From assembly GCF_900104655.1 (NCBI RefSeq), contig NZ_FNWD01000002.1:1410246-1474245 (forward strand): a stretch of DNA of 64,000 bases. Direction: 5' to 3'. Shown piece after piece: positions 9,081 to 17,869 of the stretch; the first letter of the stretch is position 1, and each line of letters opens with the position of its first letter. A program made the translations under genes and the position numbers. Source of the stretch: Millionella massiliensis. GTDB lineage: Bacteria > Bacteroidota > Bacteroidia > Bacteroidales > Rikenellaceae. Under the pieces are notes generated by a model, which worked only from the letters and a program-made list of their open reading frames with translations, was not told the origin of the DNA and ran no database searches.

Positions 9081-12000
9081 CTACGCTCCGAGATAGGGGG
9101 CACACAGGTCCACAATCTCCTGCTGGCCGTTCTGGTCAGCAACCAGGTAGAGATTGTAAAGCGTGCGCAGCCGATCCATCATTTCGCTTTCGACGAGTTT
9201 TTTCTTTTCGCCGGTGAAGCGGCTGTAGTAATTCACATACTCCGTGAGGATCTGGGCTGCCTGACGGGCCAGCGCATTCCCCTTGTCGACGGCCCCTGCT
9301 TTATAGTAGGCTTCGATCAGGTAGACTACCAGATCGTCCATCCGCAACTGTTCGAGCGGCATCTCCGTCATGGCGCGATCCAGCACCTCGATGGCGCGGG
9401 TCGTGTCGCCCTGTTCGGTGAGGGCATTGGCCAAACGTGCGAATGTCGAACGCAACTGCGAGGTCAGGAATGTTCCGGTAATGAAGGTATCGGCGTAGGT
9501 TCTCGAATCGCGGATATTCCCGTAGCGATACTTGTTCATCAGGTTGTCATAGAGGGTTTCGACGTCGATACGCCCGATACCGAAGATCCGGTCGATAGGC
9601 GACTTGATCGGCACCAGCCGATACACCATCCCGTCCTGCTGGAGGTAGGACCAGGAGTCGCCACCCTCGGAATCGTAGTGAATCAGCCCCCAGTTGAACA
9701 GGTCGGCAGCCGAGGTGAAGTGAATCGGACGAGTCCAGTCGCCGCTGGCCAGCATATCGAGGAATACCATCTCGCCAGCCATCAGCCCCTGTTTTTCCTT
9801 CGGAATGTTCAGATAGATCGTATCTTCGATCAGATGGGCATCTTCGGGACGGACAATGCCGCTTTTGATCACATTCTCCTTGTTAACGGGAACGGCAATG
9901 CGCCGCGCCGGGATAATGTTGTAAGTACGACCGCTCTGATCGACCATCTGTGTACGGGGGTCGTCACTGTTGGCCACCGCCATCACCTCTTTGGCTGTCC
10001 AGACGCTGCCATCCGGTTTGGGGAACTCCTGAATCATGAACTGTCCCGTGGCATCGCCGTAGAATTTGTTTCGCGGCATCGAGTGCGGGATGGGGTCCGA
10101 CTCGTTGGCCTTCATGCGCATCTGGTCGATGTACCAGTCGCCACCGATATACGAGGAGTTCATCACGCGAACGTCGGGACGCACCCCTTCGACCTCCTGG
10201 TTGTACCAGAGCGGGAAGGTGTCGTTATCGCCGTAGTCGATGATAATACCGTTGGGCAGGACGCTGGTCAGGTAGTTGTACCCCATGTCACGCGCCACGT
10301 AACGGTGGCTGCGGTCGTGGTCGTCCCAGTTCTGCACGGCCAGCACGGTCGGCACCGAGGCGCAGACCACAAAGGCCACGGCGGCAGCGATCCGTCCGTT
10401 GGTCTTGAAGGCGTGGCGGTGGAGCAGATCGTAGATCCACAGCAGGCCGAGCCCGATCCAGATGGCAAAGGCGTAGAACGAGCCCGCATAGGCATAGTCA
10501 CGTTCACGCGGCTGCAGCGGAGTCTGGTTCAGGTAGAGGATAATGGCCAACCCGGTCATGAAGAAGAGCAGGAAGACCACCAGGAAGTTCCGGCCGTCGC
10601 GTTTGAGCTGGTAGAAGAAGCCGATAAGCCCCAGGATAAACGGCAGGAAGTAGTAGGTATTACGTCCCTTGTTGGCCGCCACTTCCGAGGGCAGATCGTC
10701 CTGTGGGCCGAGGTAGAGTTCGTCGATGGGCGAGATGCCGCTGAGCCAGTTCCCGTCCACGATGGTATTGTTCTGAATATCGCTCTGGCGTCCCACAAAG
10801 TTCCACAGGAAGTAACGCCAGTACATATTGTTGAGCTGGTAGGAGAAGAAGAAAGCGAGGTTATCACCAAAGGTGGGGACGGTCACCATGGTTCCGTTTT
10901 GGGCCCGCACACGGCGACCCTTGACGTCAACCCAACGTTCATACTCGCGTACATGCGAGGGTTGATGGCTGTGCATACGCGGGAAGACCATCTTGGTATT
11001 GTCGTCGTACGTATAGTCTTTGACGCGTTCCATCGGCTTGTACTTGCCGTCTTCATCCACGAAATAGGAGTCGCTGTATTCGTTGCCGACGGTAGGCGAA
11101 GCGTAGGACTGTCCGTAGAGCAGCGGCGGCGCACCGTACTGGTCGCGGTTCAGGAACGACAGCAGCGCATAGGGGTTGCTGGGGTTGTTGCTGTTCATCG
11201 GCGGGTTGATGCTGGCACGGATCAGCACGATCCCGTAGGTCGAGATGCCGACGATCACCATGAAGGCCGAGAGCAGGATGGTATTCCAACCGGCTTTCCC
11301 TGCCATATGGGTTTTCCACACACCCCATCCCAGCGCCGCGAGCAACAGCACGACGAAGGTGGTCAGACCGCTGTTCACGCCCAGTCCGAACCCGTTGACG
11401 AAGATACGATCGACAAAGGCTCCGATCGAGACGACGGTGGGCGTCAGGATGTAGAACGCCCCGGTCAGCAGGATCGACACCACGCCGGGTTTCCAGAGGT
11501 CGGCTTTGGGACGCCCCGGGAATTTCTTGAAGTAGTAGATAAAGACGAGTGCCGGGATGGCCAGCAGGTTCAGGATGTGCGCCCCGACCGACAGCCCCAT
11601 CAGGTAGGCGATGAGCACCAGCCAGCGGTTGCTGCCGGGCTGGTCGGCTACGTTTTCCCACTTGAGGATCGCCCAGAAGACCACGGCCGTAAAGAGCGAC
11701 GAGAGGGCATACACTTCGGCTTCGACGGCCGAGAACCAGAAGGTATCGGTCCAGGTATAAGCCAGCGAGCCGATGGCGGCGGCGCCGATGATGGCCCAGC
11801 TCTGGGCATCGGTCAGTTCCTCTTCTTCCTTGCGGTAGAGGCGTCGTCCGAGGTGGGCGATGGTCCAGAAGAGGAAGGCGATGGTCAGACCGCTTTCGAG
11901 GGCCGAGAGGGCGTTGATGGCGACGGCCACGTTCGACGGGTCGCCGGCAAAGATGGCGCCGAGACGGTTGATCAGGAAGAAGAACGGTGTTCCGGGGGGG

Positions 12001-12149
12001 TGCCCGACTTCGAGTTTATAACTGGTGGCGATGAACTCACTGCAATCCCACAGACTGGCGGTGGGCTCCATGGTGAGCAGGTAGGTGAGGCTGGCGATGA
12101 CGAAAACGATCCACCCGCCCCAGATGCTGCGCTTACTGAAGCTGCTCAT
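9081..12149 (-). CDS. DUF2723 membrane protein (GT117 / PMT-like)
   Basis: A 1022-residue protein with at least ten transmembrane helices in the N-terminal 600 residues, then a large soluble C-terminal part. The start KRSIWGGWIVFVIASLTYLLT, then SLWDCSEFIATSYKLEVGHPPGTPFF, is the conserved DUF2723 catalytic loop with an acidic D/E pair as in GT-C protein O-mannosyltransferases; the family is also labelled GT117. It probably transfers a lipid-linked sugar in the envelope, as Bacteroidota O-glycosylate secreted proteins, but donor and acceptor are unknown. The last 150 residues are helical and TPR-like (FARLANALTEQGDTTRAIEVLDRAM). Monocistronic, with a strong terminator. Confidence 0.9.
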   Translation of the reverse strand: MSSFSKRSIWGGWIVFVIASLTYLLTMEPTASLWDCSEFIATSYKLEVGHPPGTPFFFLINRLGAIFAGDPSNVAVAINALSALESGLTIAFLFWTIAHLGRRLYRKEEEELTDAQSWAIIGAAAIGSLAYTWTDTFWFSAVEAEVYALSSLFTAVVFWAILKWENVADQPGSNRWLVLIAYLMGLSVGAHILNLLAIPALVFIYYFKKFPGRPKADLWKPGVVSILLTGAFYILTPTVVSIGAFVDRIFVNGFGLGVNSGLTTFVVLLLAALGWGVWKTHMAGKAGWNTILLSAFMVIVGISTYGIVLIRASINPPMNSNNPSNPYALLSFLNRDQYGAPPLLYGQSYASPTVGNEYSDSYFVDEDGKYKPMERVKDYTYDDNTKMVFPRMHSHQPSHVREYERWVDVKGRRVRAQNGTMVTVPTFGDNLAFFFSYQLNNMYWRYFLWNFVGRQSDIQNNTIVDGNWLSGISPIDELYLGPQDDLPSEVAANKGRNTYYFLPFILGLIGFFYQLKRDGRNFLVVFLLFFMTGLAIILYLNQTPLQPRERDYAYAGSFYAFAIWIGLGLLWIYDLLHRHAFKTNGRIAAAVAFVVCASVPTVLAVQNWDDHDRSHRYVARDMGYNYLTSVLPNGIIIDYGDNDTFPLWYNQEVEGVRPDVRVMNSSYIGGDWYIDQMRMKANESDPIPHSMPRNKFYGDATGQFMIQEFPKPDGSVWTAKEVMAVANSDDPRTQMVDQSGRTYNIIPARRIAVPVNKENVIKSGIVRPEDAHLIEDTIYLNIPKEKQGLMAGEMVFLDMLASGDWTRPIHFTSAADLFNWGLIHYDSEGGDSWSYLQQDGMVYRLVPIKSPIDRIFGIGRIDVETLYDNLMNKYRYGNIRDSRTYADTFITGTFLTSQLRSTFARLANALTEQGDTTRAIEVLDRAMTEMPLEQLRMDDLVVYLIEAYYKAGAVDKGNALARQAAQILTEYVNYYSRFTGEKKKLVESEMMDRLRTLYNLYLVADQNGQQEIVDLCAPYLGA

Positions 12150-12556
12150 GGGCTATTTGATTACTATTATGCTGGTTTTAACGGCGGCTAAGTTAAAAAT
12201 TATTTGCCGATTTGCATGAATCCGCACCCTTCTAAACGGAAGGCCGCCGCCACTTATTTTGGAAACTCGCCCGCCGGAGGAGCGATCGCACAGAGGCCGG
12301 AGCGATTCCGCCCCGGAAGATGCCCTCGCCGAAGATTCCGCCGCGGAACGTTCGCCGCGTCGCCCGATGATAGTTCTCCACGCCAAGACCAACCCCTTTA
12401 CGCGCGGCCAAAATTCCGCATGTAAATCAATGACTTACCTCTATATTTCCCGTATCCCGCGATGTAGCGAAATCGGAAAGCGGCTTCGGCAAAAGATCGG
12501 GAAACGTGTCCCGGAAGAAATCCCTCTTCCACACCAGGCCCGCCCTGCTCCCGCCC
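12150..12556. other. Intergenic interval without a supported gene
   Basis: Lies between the DUF2723 start and the etfA terminator. TAACTTAG (minus strand, near 12196) is a one-mismatch -7 box that may serve the DUF2723 gene. Nothing else was recognised. Confidence 0.4.
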
Positions 12557-12600
12557 AAAAAAGACGGCCGGCCCTCCACTGAGACAGAGAACCAGCCGTC
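12557..12600 (-). terminator. Terminator of the phosphonate/ETF operon
   Basis: On the minus strand GACGGCTGGTTCTC pairs with GAGGGCCGGCCGTC (14 bp including wobbles, 10 nt loop area) and is followed by TTTTTT. It is about 40 bp beyond the etfA stop. Confidence 0.75.
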
Positions 12601-12640
12601 CACCATACAATCAAGAGATTGCTTTCACATGATTTGCATA

Positions 12641-13828
12641 TCAGGCACGAAGCGCAGCGATCAACCGCGGCAGCACGTCGGTCACGTCGCCGACGATGCC
12701 GTAATCGGCCACGGAGAAGATCGGCGCCGCCGGATCGTTGTTGATGGCCACGATCGTTCCGGCACCCGTCAGCCCCGCCGTATGCTGGATCTGACCGCTG
12801 ATGCCGCAGGCGATATAGAGGTCCGGCGCGATGCTCCGCCCCGTCTGGCCGACCTGGTTTTCGAAACCGATCCAGCCCGCCTCGACAGCGGCACGCGACC
12901 CGGCTACGGAACCTCCCAGCACGTCAGCCAGCTCCTGCAGCAGCGCCATGTTGGCCGCACACTGCATTCCGCGACCGCCGCCGACGACGATCCGGGCATC
13001 GGCAATCGAGCTGCCACGCGTTTCGTTGAGCCTGCTGGCCACGATTTCAACCGCCGACGGTCCGGCCGCCGGAACTTCACAAAGCGTGATCTCGCCGACA
13101 AACCCGCTGCGCGGAGCGATGGCCTTCATCACGCCCGGCCGTACGGAGGCCATTTGGGGACGATGGTCAGGAGTTACGATAGTGGCCAGCAGGTTGCCGC
13201 CGAAGGCCGGCCGCTGCTGGAGCAGGTTACCGCTCTGCGGGTCGATGCTCAGGCGGGTGCAGTCGGCCGTCAGCCCCGTTCCGAGCGATGCAGCGACACG
13301 AGCCGCCACACCCCGGCCGAAACGGGTCGCCCCGATCAGCAGGATCGAAGGCCGGTAGCGGGCCGCAACGGCCGCGACGACCGTAGCCCACCGGTTCTCT
13401 TCCGGCACCTCGGCATCGGCGCAGGGGGCCAGATAGACCCGGTCGGCGCCCTGTTCGAACAGTTCGCGACAACGGTCACCGGCCTCGGAGGGGCCGACCA
13501 GCAGCGCCGACACCGATTCGCCGGCAGTCTCGGCCAGACGGCGCGCCTCGCCCAACAGTTCGGCCGTCACCGGATCCGACGTACCGTCGGGGCGAGACTC
13601 GGCCAACACCCAGATACCCTGCGCCTGGGTATCCCGCTCACGCTCGACCGCCGAGAGCACCAACGCCCCGGCCGGACAAGCCTCGGCACAGCTGCCGCAC
13701 AGACGGCAGGCTTCCGGATCGATCTCCGGATATTCATTCATCGTCAATGCCCCGTAGCCGCAGGCATCGATGCAGACGCCGCACTGCAGACAGCGTTGCG
13801 CGTCCAATTTCAAAGGAAACTCGCTCAT
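12641..13828 (-). CDS. etfA: Electron transfer flavoprotein alpha subunit with N-terminal ferredoxin domain
   Basis: FAD-carrying subunit of an ETF heterodimer that takes electrons from an acyl-CoA or amine dehydrogenase. Residues 10-60 hold two 4Fe-4S motifs, CLQCGVCIDAC and CRLCGSCAEAC, an extension found in some anaerobe EtfA proteins. The ETF alpha N-domain follows, then the FAD-binding C-domain with GRSIAPDLYIACGISGQIQH and IFSVADYGIVGD. It overlaps etfB by 4 bp (translational coupling), and both follow an FAD oxidoreductase gene. The genetic setting suggests that this ETF serves that enzyme rather than beta-oxidation; no acyl-CoA dehydrogenase is nearby. Confidence 0.93.
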   Translation of the reverse strand: MSEFPLKLDAQRCLQCGVCIDACGYGALTMNEYPEIDPEACRLCGSCAEACPAGALVLSAVERERDTQAQGIWVLAESRPDGTSDPVTAELLGEARRLAETAGESVSALLVGPSEAGDRCRELFEQGADRVYLAPCADAEVPEENRWATVVAAVAARYRPSILLIGATRFGRGVAARVAASLGTGLTADCTRLSIDPQSGNLLQQRPAFGGNLLATIVTPDHRPQMASVRPGVMKAIAPRSGFVGEITLCEVPAAGPSAVEIVASRLNETRGSSIADARIVVGGGRGMQCAANMALLQELADVLGGSVAGSRAAVEAGWIGFENQVGQTGRSIAPDLYIACGISGQIQHTAGLTGAGTIVAINNDPAAPIFSVADYGIVGDVTDVLPRLIAALRA

Positions 13829-14592
13829 GATAACGTCCGTATCAGATTAGCCAATTCTTCCGCCGAGCCAAGAATCTTCGCCCGGCCTTTGGTTGCAGCC
13901 GCTTCGGTGGCGACCACCCGCGTGGGCGAGCCCGCAAAACCCGTATCCGAGGGTTGCAGGTCGAGATCGCCGATGCCCCACACCTCCAGAGGCAGCCCCT
14001 GGGCCCGTTCCCACTGTCGAAGGGTCGGCGCGGACACCTCGTTGGCCTCTTTGGTCACGGTCAGCACGCAGGGCATCGACACGCGCACCTGCTGAGTACC
14101 GTTGTCACAACACTTTTCGACCGTCAGCTGCCCGTCGCGAATCTCGTCGAACCGCAACAGTTCGGTCACCTGCGGCAGCCCCAGCCGTGCGGCAACGCCC
14201 GGTCCCACCTGGGCCGTGTCGCCATCGACAGCCTGTTTGCCGAACAGCAGCACATCCCCGTCGCCGATTTTCCGGACGGCGGCAGCCAGCACGGCTCCCG
14301 TGCCCCACGTATCGCTGCCGGCAAAGGCGCGATCGCTCAACAGCACGGCCCGGTCGGCACCGGCGGTCATCGCCTCGCGCAGAGCGGCTTCGGCCTGCGG
14401 CGGCCCCATCGTCACGGCAACCACCTCGCCCCCCAGCCGTTCGCGCAATTCAACCGCAGCCCGGACGGCATGCAGGTCGTAGGGGTTGATCCGGGATTTG
14501 GCACCGGCCCGCACCAACGCATGGGTCACCGGGTCGATCGACACCCGCGTCGAGGCGGGTACTTGTTTGATAAACACGATATATCTTTTCAT
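13825..14592 (-). CDS. etfB: Electron transfer flavoprotein beta subunit
   Basis: AMP/FAD-binding partner of EtfA. The 255-residue product starts MKRYIVFIKQVPASTRVSID and has NPYDLHAVRAAVELRER, VTMGPPQAE and the EtfB signature region LPQVTELLRFDEI with VTKEANEVSAPTLR. A longer frame opens at 14706, but it runs back into the preceding FAD oxidoreductase gene and is not ETF-like, so the ATG at 14592 is taken. It lies 4 bp after the oxidoreductase stop and overlaps etfA by 4 bp, so all three are surely co-transcribed. Confidence 0.95.
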   Translation of the reverse strand: MKRYIVFIKQVPASTRVSIDPVTHALVRAGAKSRINPYDLHAVRAAVELRERLGGEVVAVTMGPPQAEAALREAMTAGADRAVLLSDRAFAGSDTWGTGAVLAAAVRKIGDGDVLLFGKQAVDGDTAQVGPGVAARLGLPQVTELLRFDEIRDGQLTVEKCCDNGTQQVRVSMPCVLTVTKEANEVSAPTLRQWERAQGLPLEVWGIGDLDLQPSDTGFAGSPTRVVATEAAATKGRAKILGSAEELANLIRTLS

Positions 14593-14596
14593 CGGA

Positions 14597-15817
14597 TCAA
14601 CCTCCTTTCTTGTTTGAACGGGCATCGGCACACCGTTTCTGGAATGCCGGGTCGAACGGATCGACCTCGCCGAAACGTTCGGGACAGAACGGCGCCGGAT
14701 CGACAAACGGTTCGGTCCCCATCACCAGTTCGGCCACCAGACGGCCGATACCGCCGCCACAGGCCACCCCGCCGCCACAACATCCGGTGGCTGCGAAAAA
14801 TCCCTTCAGACGACTGCTCGGCCCCACGACGAACATGGCATCCGGCACATAGCACGACGGACCGGCCACATAGTGGGCGATACCGGTATCGCGGATAGCC
14901 GGGAAGAAGGGTTCGAAGAGTTCGGCCACCTGCGAAAGGGTCTCCCATCCGTTGTCCGGGCTGAAGTCGACGTGTTCGATCGAATCTTTCATCTCGTGGG
15001 GGTCGAAGCTGACGCACACCGGCTCGCGAATGCCGATGATCAACCCGCCGACATCGGGACGGGTGAAGGCCCGCGCATCGGGAATCACGGCAAACGGCTC
15101 CTGAGCCGGGAAGATGGCCGGATTCTGCTCCGTGATCCAGAAGTGGCTCCGCACAGGGGTCATCGGCAGCCCGATACCGAGCGGCATCGAGAGCAGGTTG
15201 GACCAGGCCCCGGCGGCATCGATCACCACGGGGGCTTCGACGCGGCTGCCGTCGTCCAGCACCACGCCGGTGACAGCCCCGTTCTCGTGCGTAATCTCGC
15301 GGACCGCCGTGCGGCTCCGCAGTTTGACCCCCAGGTGACGTGCTGCCCGGGCATACCCGTTGCACAACAGCGCCGAATCGATAAAGGCATCGGTCGGCAT
15401 ATAGATTGCACCGGTGACCGGTGCCGTTTCGATCCAGGGAAGCAGCTCCTTGAGCCGTTCACGACCGATGCGTTCGACCGGAATGCCGAACCCTTCGGCG
15501 GCAGCGGCCAGGGCATCCATTCCCTTTTCGGCCGTCTCGCTGGCCGCGATGGTCACACTGCCGACGCTCTGCATCTCGAGCGACTCGCCCAGCAGCGTCT
15601 CGATCTCGGCAATACAGTCGTAGGTCTCCTGCACCATCCGCATCACGGCCGGTTTGGTGCGGGCACGGGTCAGCAGACACGCCGCCCGGCTGGAGGCCTG
15701 CGAAGCGATGTCCTGACGCTCGAACAGCACGATGCGCCCGGCTCCCCGCTTGGCCAACTGATAAGCTGCGGCCGTGCCGAGCAGGCCGCCGCCTATGATA
15801 ATAATATCGGCTTTCAT
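14597..15817 (-). CDS. FAD-dependent amine oxidoreductase (DAO family) of a phosphonate operon
   Basis: A 406-residue D-amino-acid-oxidase/sarcosine-oxidase family flavoenzyme. The dinucleotide fold DIIIIGGGLLGTAAAYQLA is at residues 4-22, then the FERQDIASQASSRAACLL substrate/flavin region and the C-terminal CCGGGVACGGGIGRLVAEL flavin loop. The stop abuts etfB (4 bp) and the start abuts phnW (overlapping or adjacent). Recurrent FAD enzymes of this class occur in aminophosphonate degradation loci, where some act on N-alkylated 2-aminoethylphosphonate; that precedent and the neighbours suggest oxidation of a (methyl)aminoethylphosphonate here. With ETF genes downstream, it is more likely a dehydrogenase than an O2-using oxidase. 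The substrate is inferred. Confidence 0.82.
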   Translation of the reverse strand: MKADIIIIGGGLLGTAAAYQLAKRGAGRIVLFERQDIASQASSRAACLLTRARTKPAVMRMVQETYDCIAEIETLLGESLEMQSVGSVTIAASETAEKGMDALAAAAEGFGIPVERIGRERLKELLPWIETAPVTGAIYMPTDAFIDSALLCNGYARAARHLGVKLRSRTAVREITHENGAVTGVVLDDGSRVEAPVVIDAAGAWSNLLSMPLGIGLPMTPVRSHFWITEQNPAIFPAQEPFAVIPDARAFTRPDVGGLIIGIREPVCVSFDPHEMKDSIEHVDFSPDNGWETLSQVAELFEPFFPAIRDTGIAHYVAGPSCYVPDAMFVVGPSSRLKGFFAATGCCGGGVACGGGIGRLVAELVMGTEPFVDPAPFCPERFGEVDPFDPAFQKRCADARSNKKGG

Positions 15818-16906
15818 TTAGAGGCTTTTGACAATATCGGTCAGACGTTTGAAATCATCCGGGAAGACGTCGCCGATGTTCCCGATGCGGAACGTGTCGG
15901 CCTCCGAGATCTTACCGGGATAGATAACGAACCCCTGGGCCTTGAGCCGTTCGTAGAAGTCGGCGAAGTTGAAGTCAGCCGACGGATAGAGGAACGAGGT
16001 GATGATGGGCGACTGGATCTGGTCGTCGAGCAGCGTCCGGAAACCGGCTTCGCGCATCCCCTTCACCAGCGTATCGTGATTCTCGCGGTAACGGGCATAA
16101 CGGGCCTCAACACCGCCTTCGGCCTTGAGCTCCTGGAGTGCCTGGAAGAAGGCACGAACCACATGGGTCGGCGAGGTGAAACGCCACTTGCCGCCCCCTT
16201 TTTCCATCGTCTCCCACTGGTCGTAGATATCGAGCGAGAGCGAGCGCGACACCCCTTTGCACTTTTCGAGTGCCGAGCGGCGGGCAATCACAAAGCAGAA
16301 GCCCGGAACCCCCTGGATACATTTATTGGCGCTGCTGATCAGGAAATCGATTCCCAGCCCCTGAATGTCGATCGGAATACCGCCGAAGCTGCTCATGGCA
16401 TCAACGATCAGGGTCAGCCCGGCCCCTTTCACAATGGGGGCAATGTCGGCCACGGGGTTCAGAATACCGGTCGTGGTTTCGCAGTGTACGACCGAGAAGT
16501 GGGTGGCGTCGGGATTTTCGGCAATCGCGCGTTTCACCACCTCGGGCGTGACCTGTTCGGTCTCCTTCAGCGCCACGTGCACATGGGGAATCCCGGCATG
16601 ACGCACGATGTCGGCCATTCGCTTGCCATAGGCGCCGTTGCTGACGATCAGCAGTTTGTCGGTCGGACGCACGGCACAGGTGATGGTAGCCTCCACACCG
16701 TAGGTGCCGCTGCCCTGCAACAGCACGGTCGTATAAGCGCCCTCCTTGGGATCGAGCCCGGCCACTTCCAGCAGCCCCTCGCGCAGCGGAGTCACCACAC
16801 CGAGGTTATAGTCTTTGTCCCACGTACACCAGTCCTGCAACATGGCCTGACGAACTGTTTCCGAAGTGCTCAGCGGACCGGGGGTCAGCAAAAGGTAATT
16901 TCTCAT
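15818..16906 (-). CDS. phnW: 2-aminoethylphosphonate-pyruvate transaminase
   Basis: PLP enzyme converting 2-aminoethylphosphonate and pyruvate to phosphonoacetaldehyde and alanine. The 362-residue product starts [20 protein letters not shown], the usual PhnW opening, with [37 protein letters not shown] and the PLP lysine in [13 protein letters not shown]. Length is normal. It lies between phnX, which uses its product, and the FAD oxidoreductase. Confidence 0.96.
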   Translation of the reverse strand: MRNYLLLTPGPLSTSETVRQAMLQDWCTWDKDYNLGVVTPLREGLLEVAGLDPKEGAYTTVLLQGSGTYGVEATITCAVRPTDKLLIVSNGAYGKRMADIVRHAGIPHVHVALKETEQVTPEVVKRAIAENPDATHFSVVHCETTTGILNPVADIAPIVKGAGLTLIVDAMSSFGGIPIDIQGLGIDFLISSANKCIQGVPGFCFVIARRSALEKCKGVSRSLSLDIYDQWETMEKGGGKWRFTSPTHVVRAFFQALQELKAEGGVEARYARYRENHDTLVKGMREAGFRTLLDDQIQSPIITSFLYPSADFNFADFYERLKAQGFVIYPGKISEADTFRIGNIGDVFPDDFKRLTDIVKSL

Positions 16907-17037
16907 GATATCTCTAACGACTTAAATCTTTTTCTTTTTTCCGTATGGTATGTTTTGGGGTGATGGGCGATGCACCGCGGAACTCCGCCGCGTTGTTCGA
17001 TCCGCAGGGAGGCCTCCGCCGCGTCGCAGTGCCGGGT

Positions 17038-17829
17038 CTACCGGTTCATGCGGGCATTGATCCCTTCGATGCAGGCGGGCAACTCGGTGATGTTGTCCAG
17101 CACGAAATCGGCGCCGGCAGCGATCATCTTCTTGCGCACGGCAGCCTTACGTTCGGCCAGTTCGGCTGCCGGCATCGCGGCATATTCCGCCTCATCGAGA
17201 CCCAGCTCGTTACTGCCGGTCACAACGCCGACCGACCAGACTTTGGCATTGACCCCTTCGCGGATGTCGGCAATCGTATCGCCGACCTTCACGACGCAAT
17301 CCGTCGAGTCGATCGCCAGGTCGATCATGTTCCGATAGATCATATAGGGGGCCGGACGACCCGCCGGCAACCCGTCGGGGGTCACGAGGTTATCCACGCG
17401 GTAGCCTTTGGCGGCGGCAGCCGGACGCACCACCTCCATCATGGCGGCGGTAAAGCCGGTCGTGGAGCCGACCTTCAGCCCTTTGGCACGCAGTTCGGCA
17501 ATGGTCCCGATCACACCGGGAATCGGGTCGGTATACTCGGCCAGCGAGGCGAAGAGGTGTTTTTCGAAAGCGGCATTCATCGCCTTCACGTCCTCCTCGG
17601 TCCATGCGCGACCGTGAGCGGCGCGGAACTTGGCATCCACGTCGGCCATCTGAAGAATCGTCCGGATATGGTCAATCTTGAGCATCCCCATCGGTTCGCG
17701 CGCCTGCGCATAGGTGATGTCGATGTTCCACTCCTTGAACATCTTGAGGAACGCACCCAGCGGTGCGAAGCATCCGAAATCGACGGCCGTCCCGGCCCAG
17801 TCCATCACGATACCTTGTACTTGTTTCAT
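17038..17829 (-). CDS. phnX: Phosphonoacetaldehyde hydrolase
   Basis: HAD-superfamily hydrolase splitting phosphonoacetaldehyde into acetaldehyde and phosphate. The 263-residue product starts MKQVQGIVMDWAGTAVDFG, giving the nucleophile Asp in the DWAGT motif; the Schiff-base lysine lies in GMLKIDHIRTI, and later motifs GSTTGFTAAMM and KVGDTIADIREG are those of PhnX. It is 130 bp upstream of phnW and 40 bp below the DUF5690 transporter gene, giving a complete AEP route in one operon. Confidence 0.96.
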   Translation of the reverse strand: MKQVQGIVMDWAGTAVDFGCFAPLGAFLKMFKEWNIDITYAQAREPMGMLKIDHIRTILQMADVDAKFRAAHGRAWTEEDVKAMNAAFEKHLFASLAEYTDPIPGVIGTIAELRAKGLKVGSTTGFTAAMMEVVRPAAAAKGYRVDNLVTPDGLPAGRPAPYMIYRNMIDLAIDSTDCVVKVGDTIADIREGVNAKVWSVGVVTGSNELGLDEAEYAAMPAAELAERKAAVRKKMIAAGADFVLDNITELPACIEGINARMNR

Positions 17830-17869
17830 CTCTTGTTTGGTTTTTTATTGTATGGTTTTATGCTCAAAG

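Noticed and set aside
8378..9217. 279-codon plus-strand frame over the gap after the sugar cassette
   Set aside because: Low-complexity Pro/Arg/Ser-rich translation, overlaps a repeat, a terminator and the end of the DUF2723 gene.
12153..12392. 79-codon minus-strand ORF upstream of the DUF2723 gene
   Set aside because: No similarity, no start signal, biased Arg/Ser composition; probably chance.
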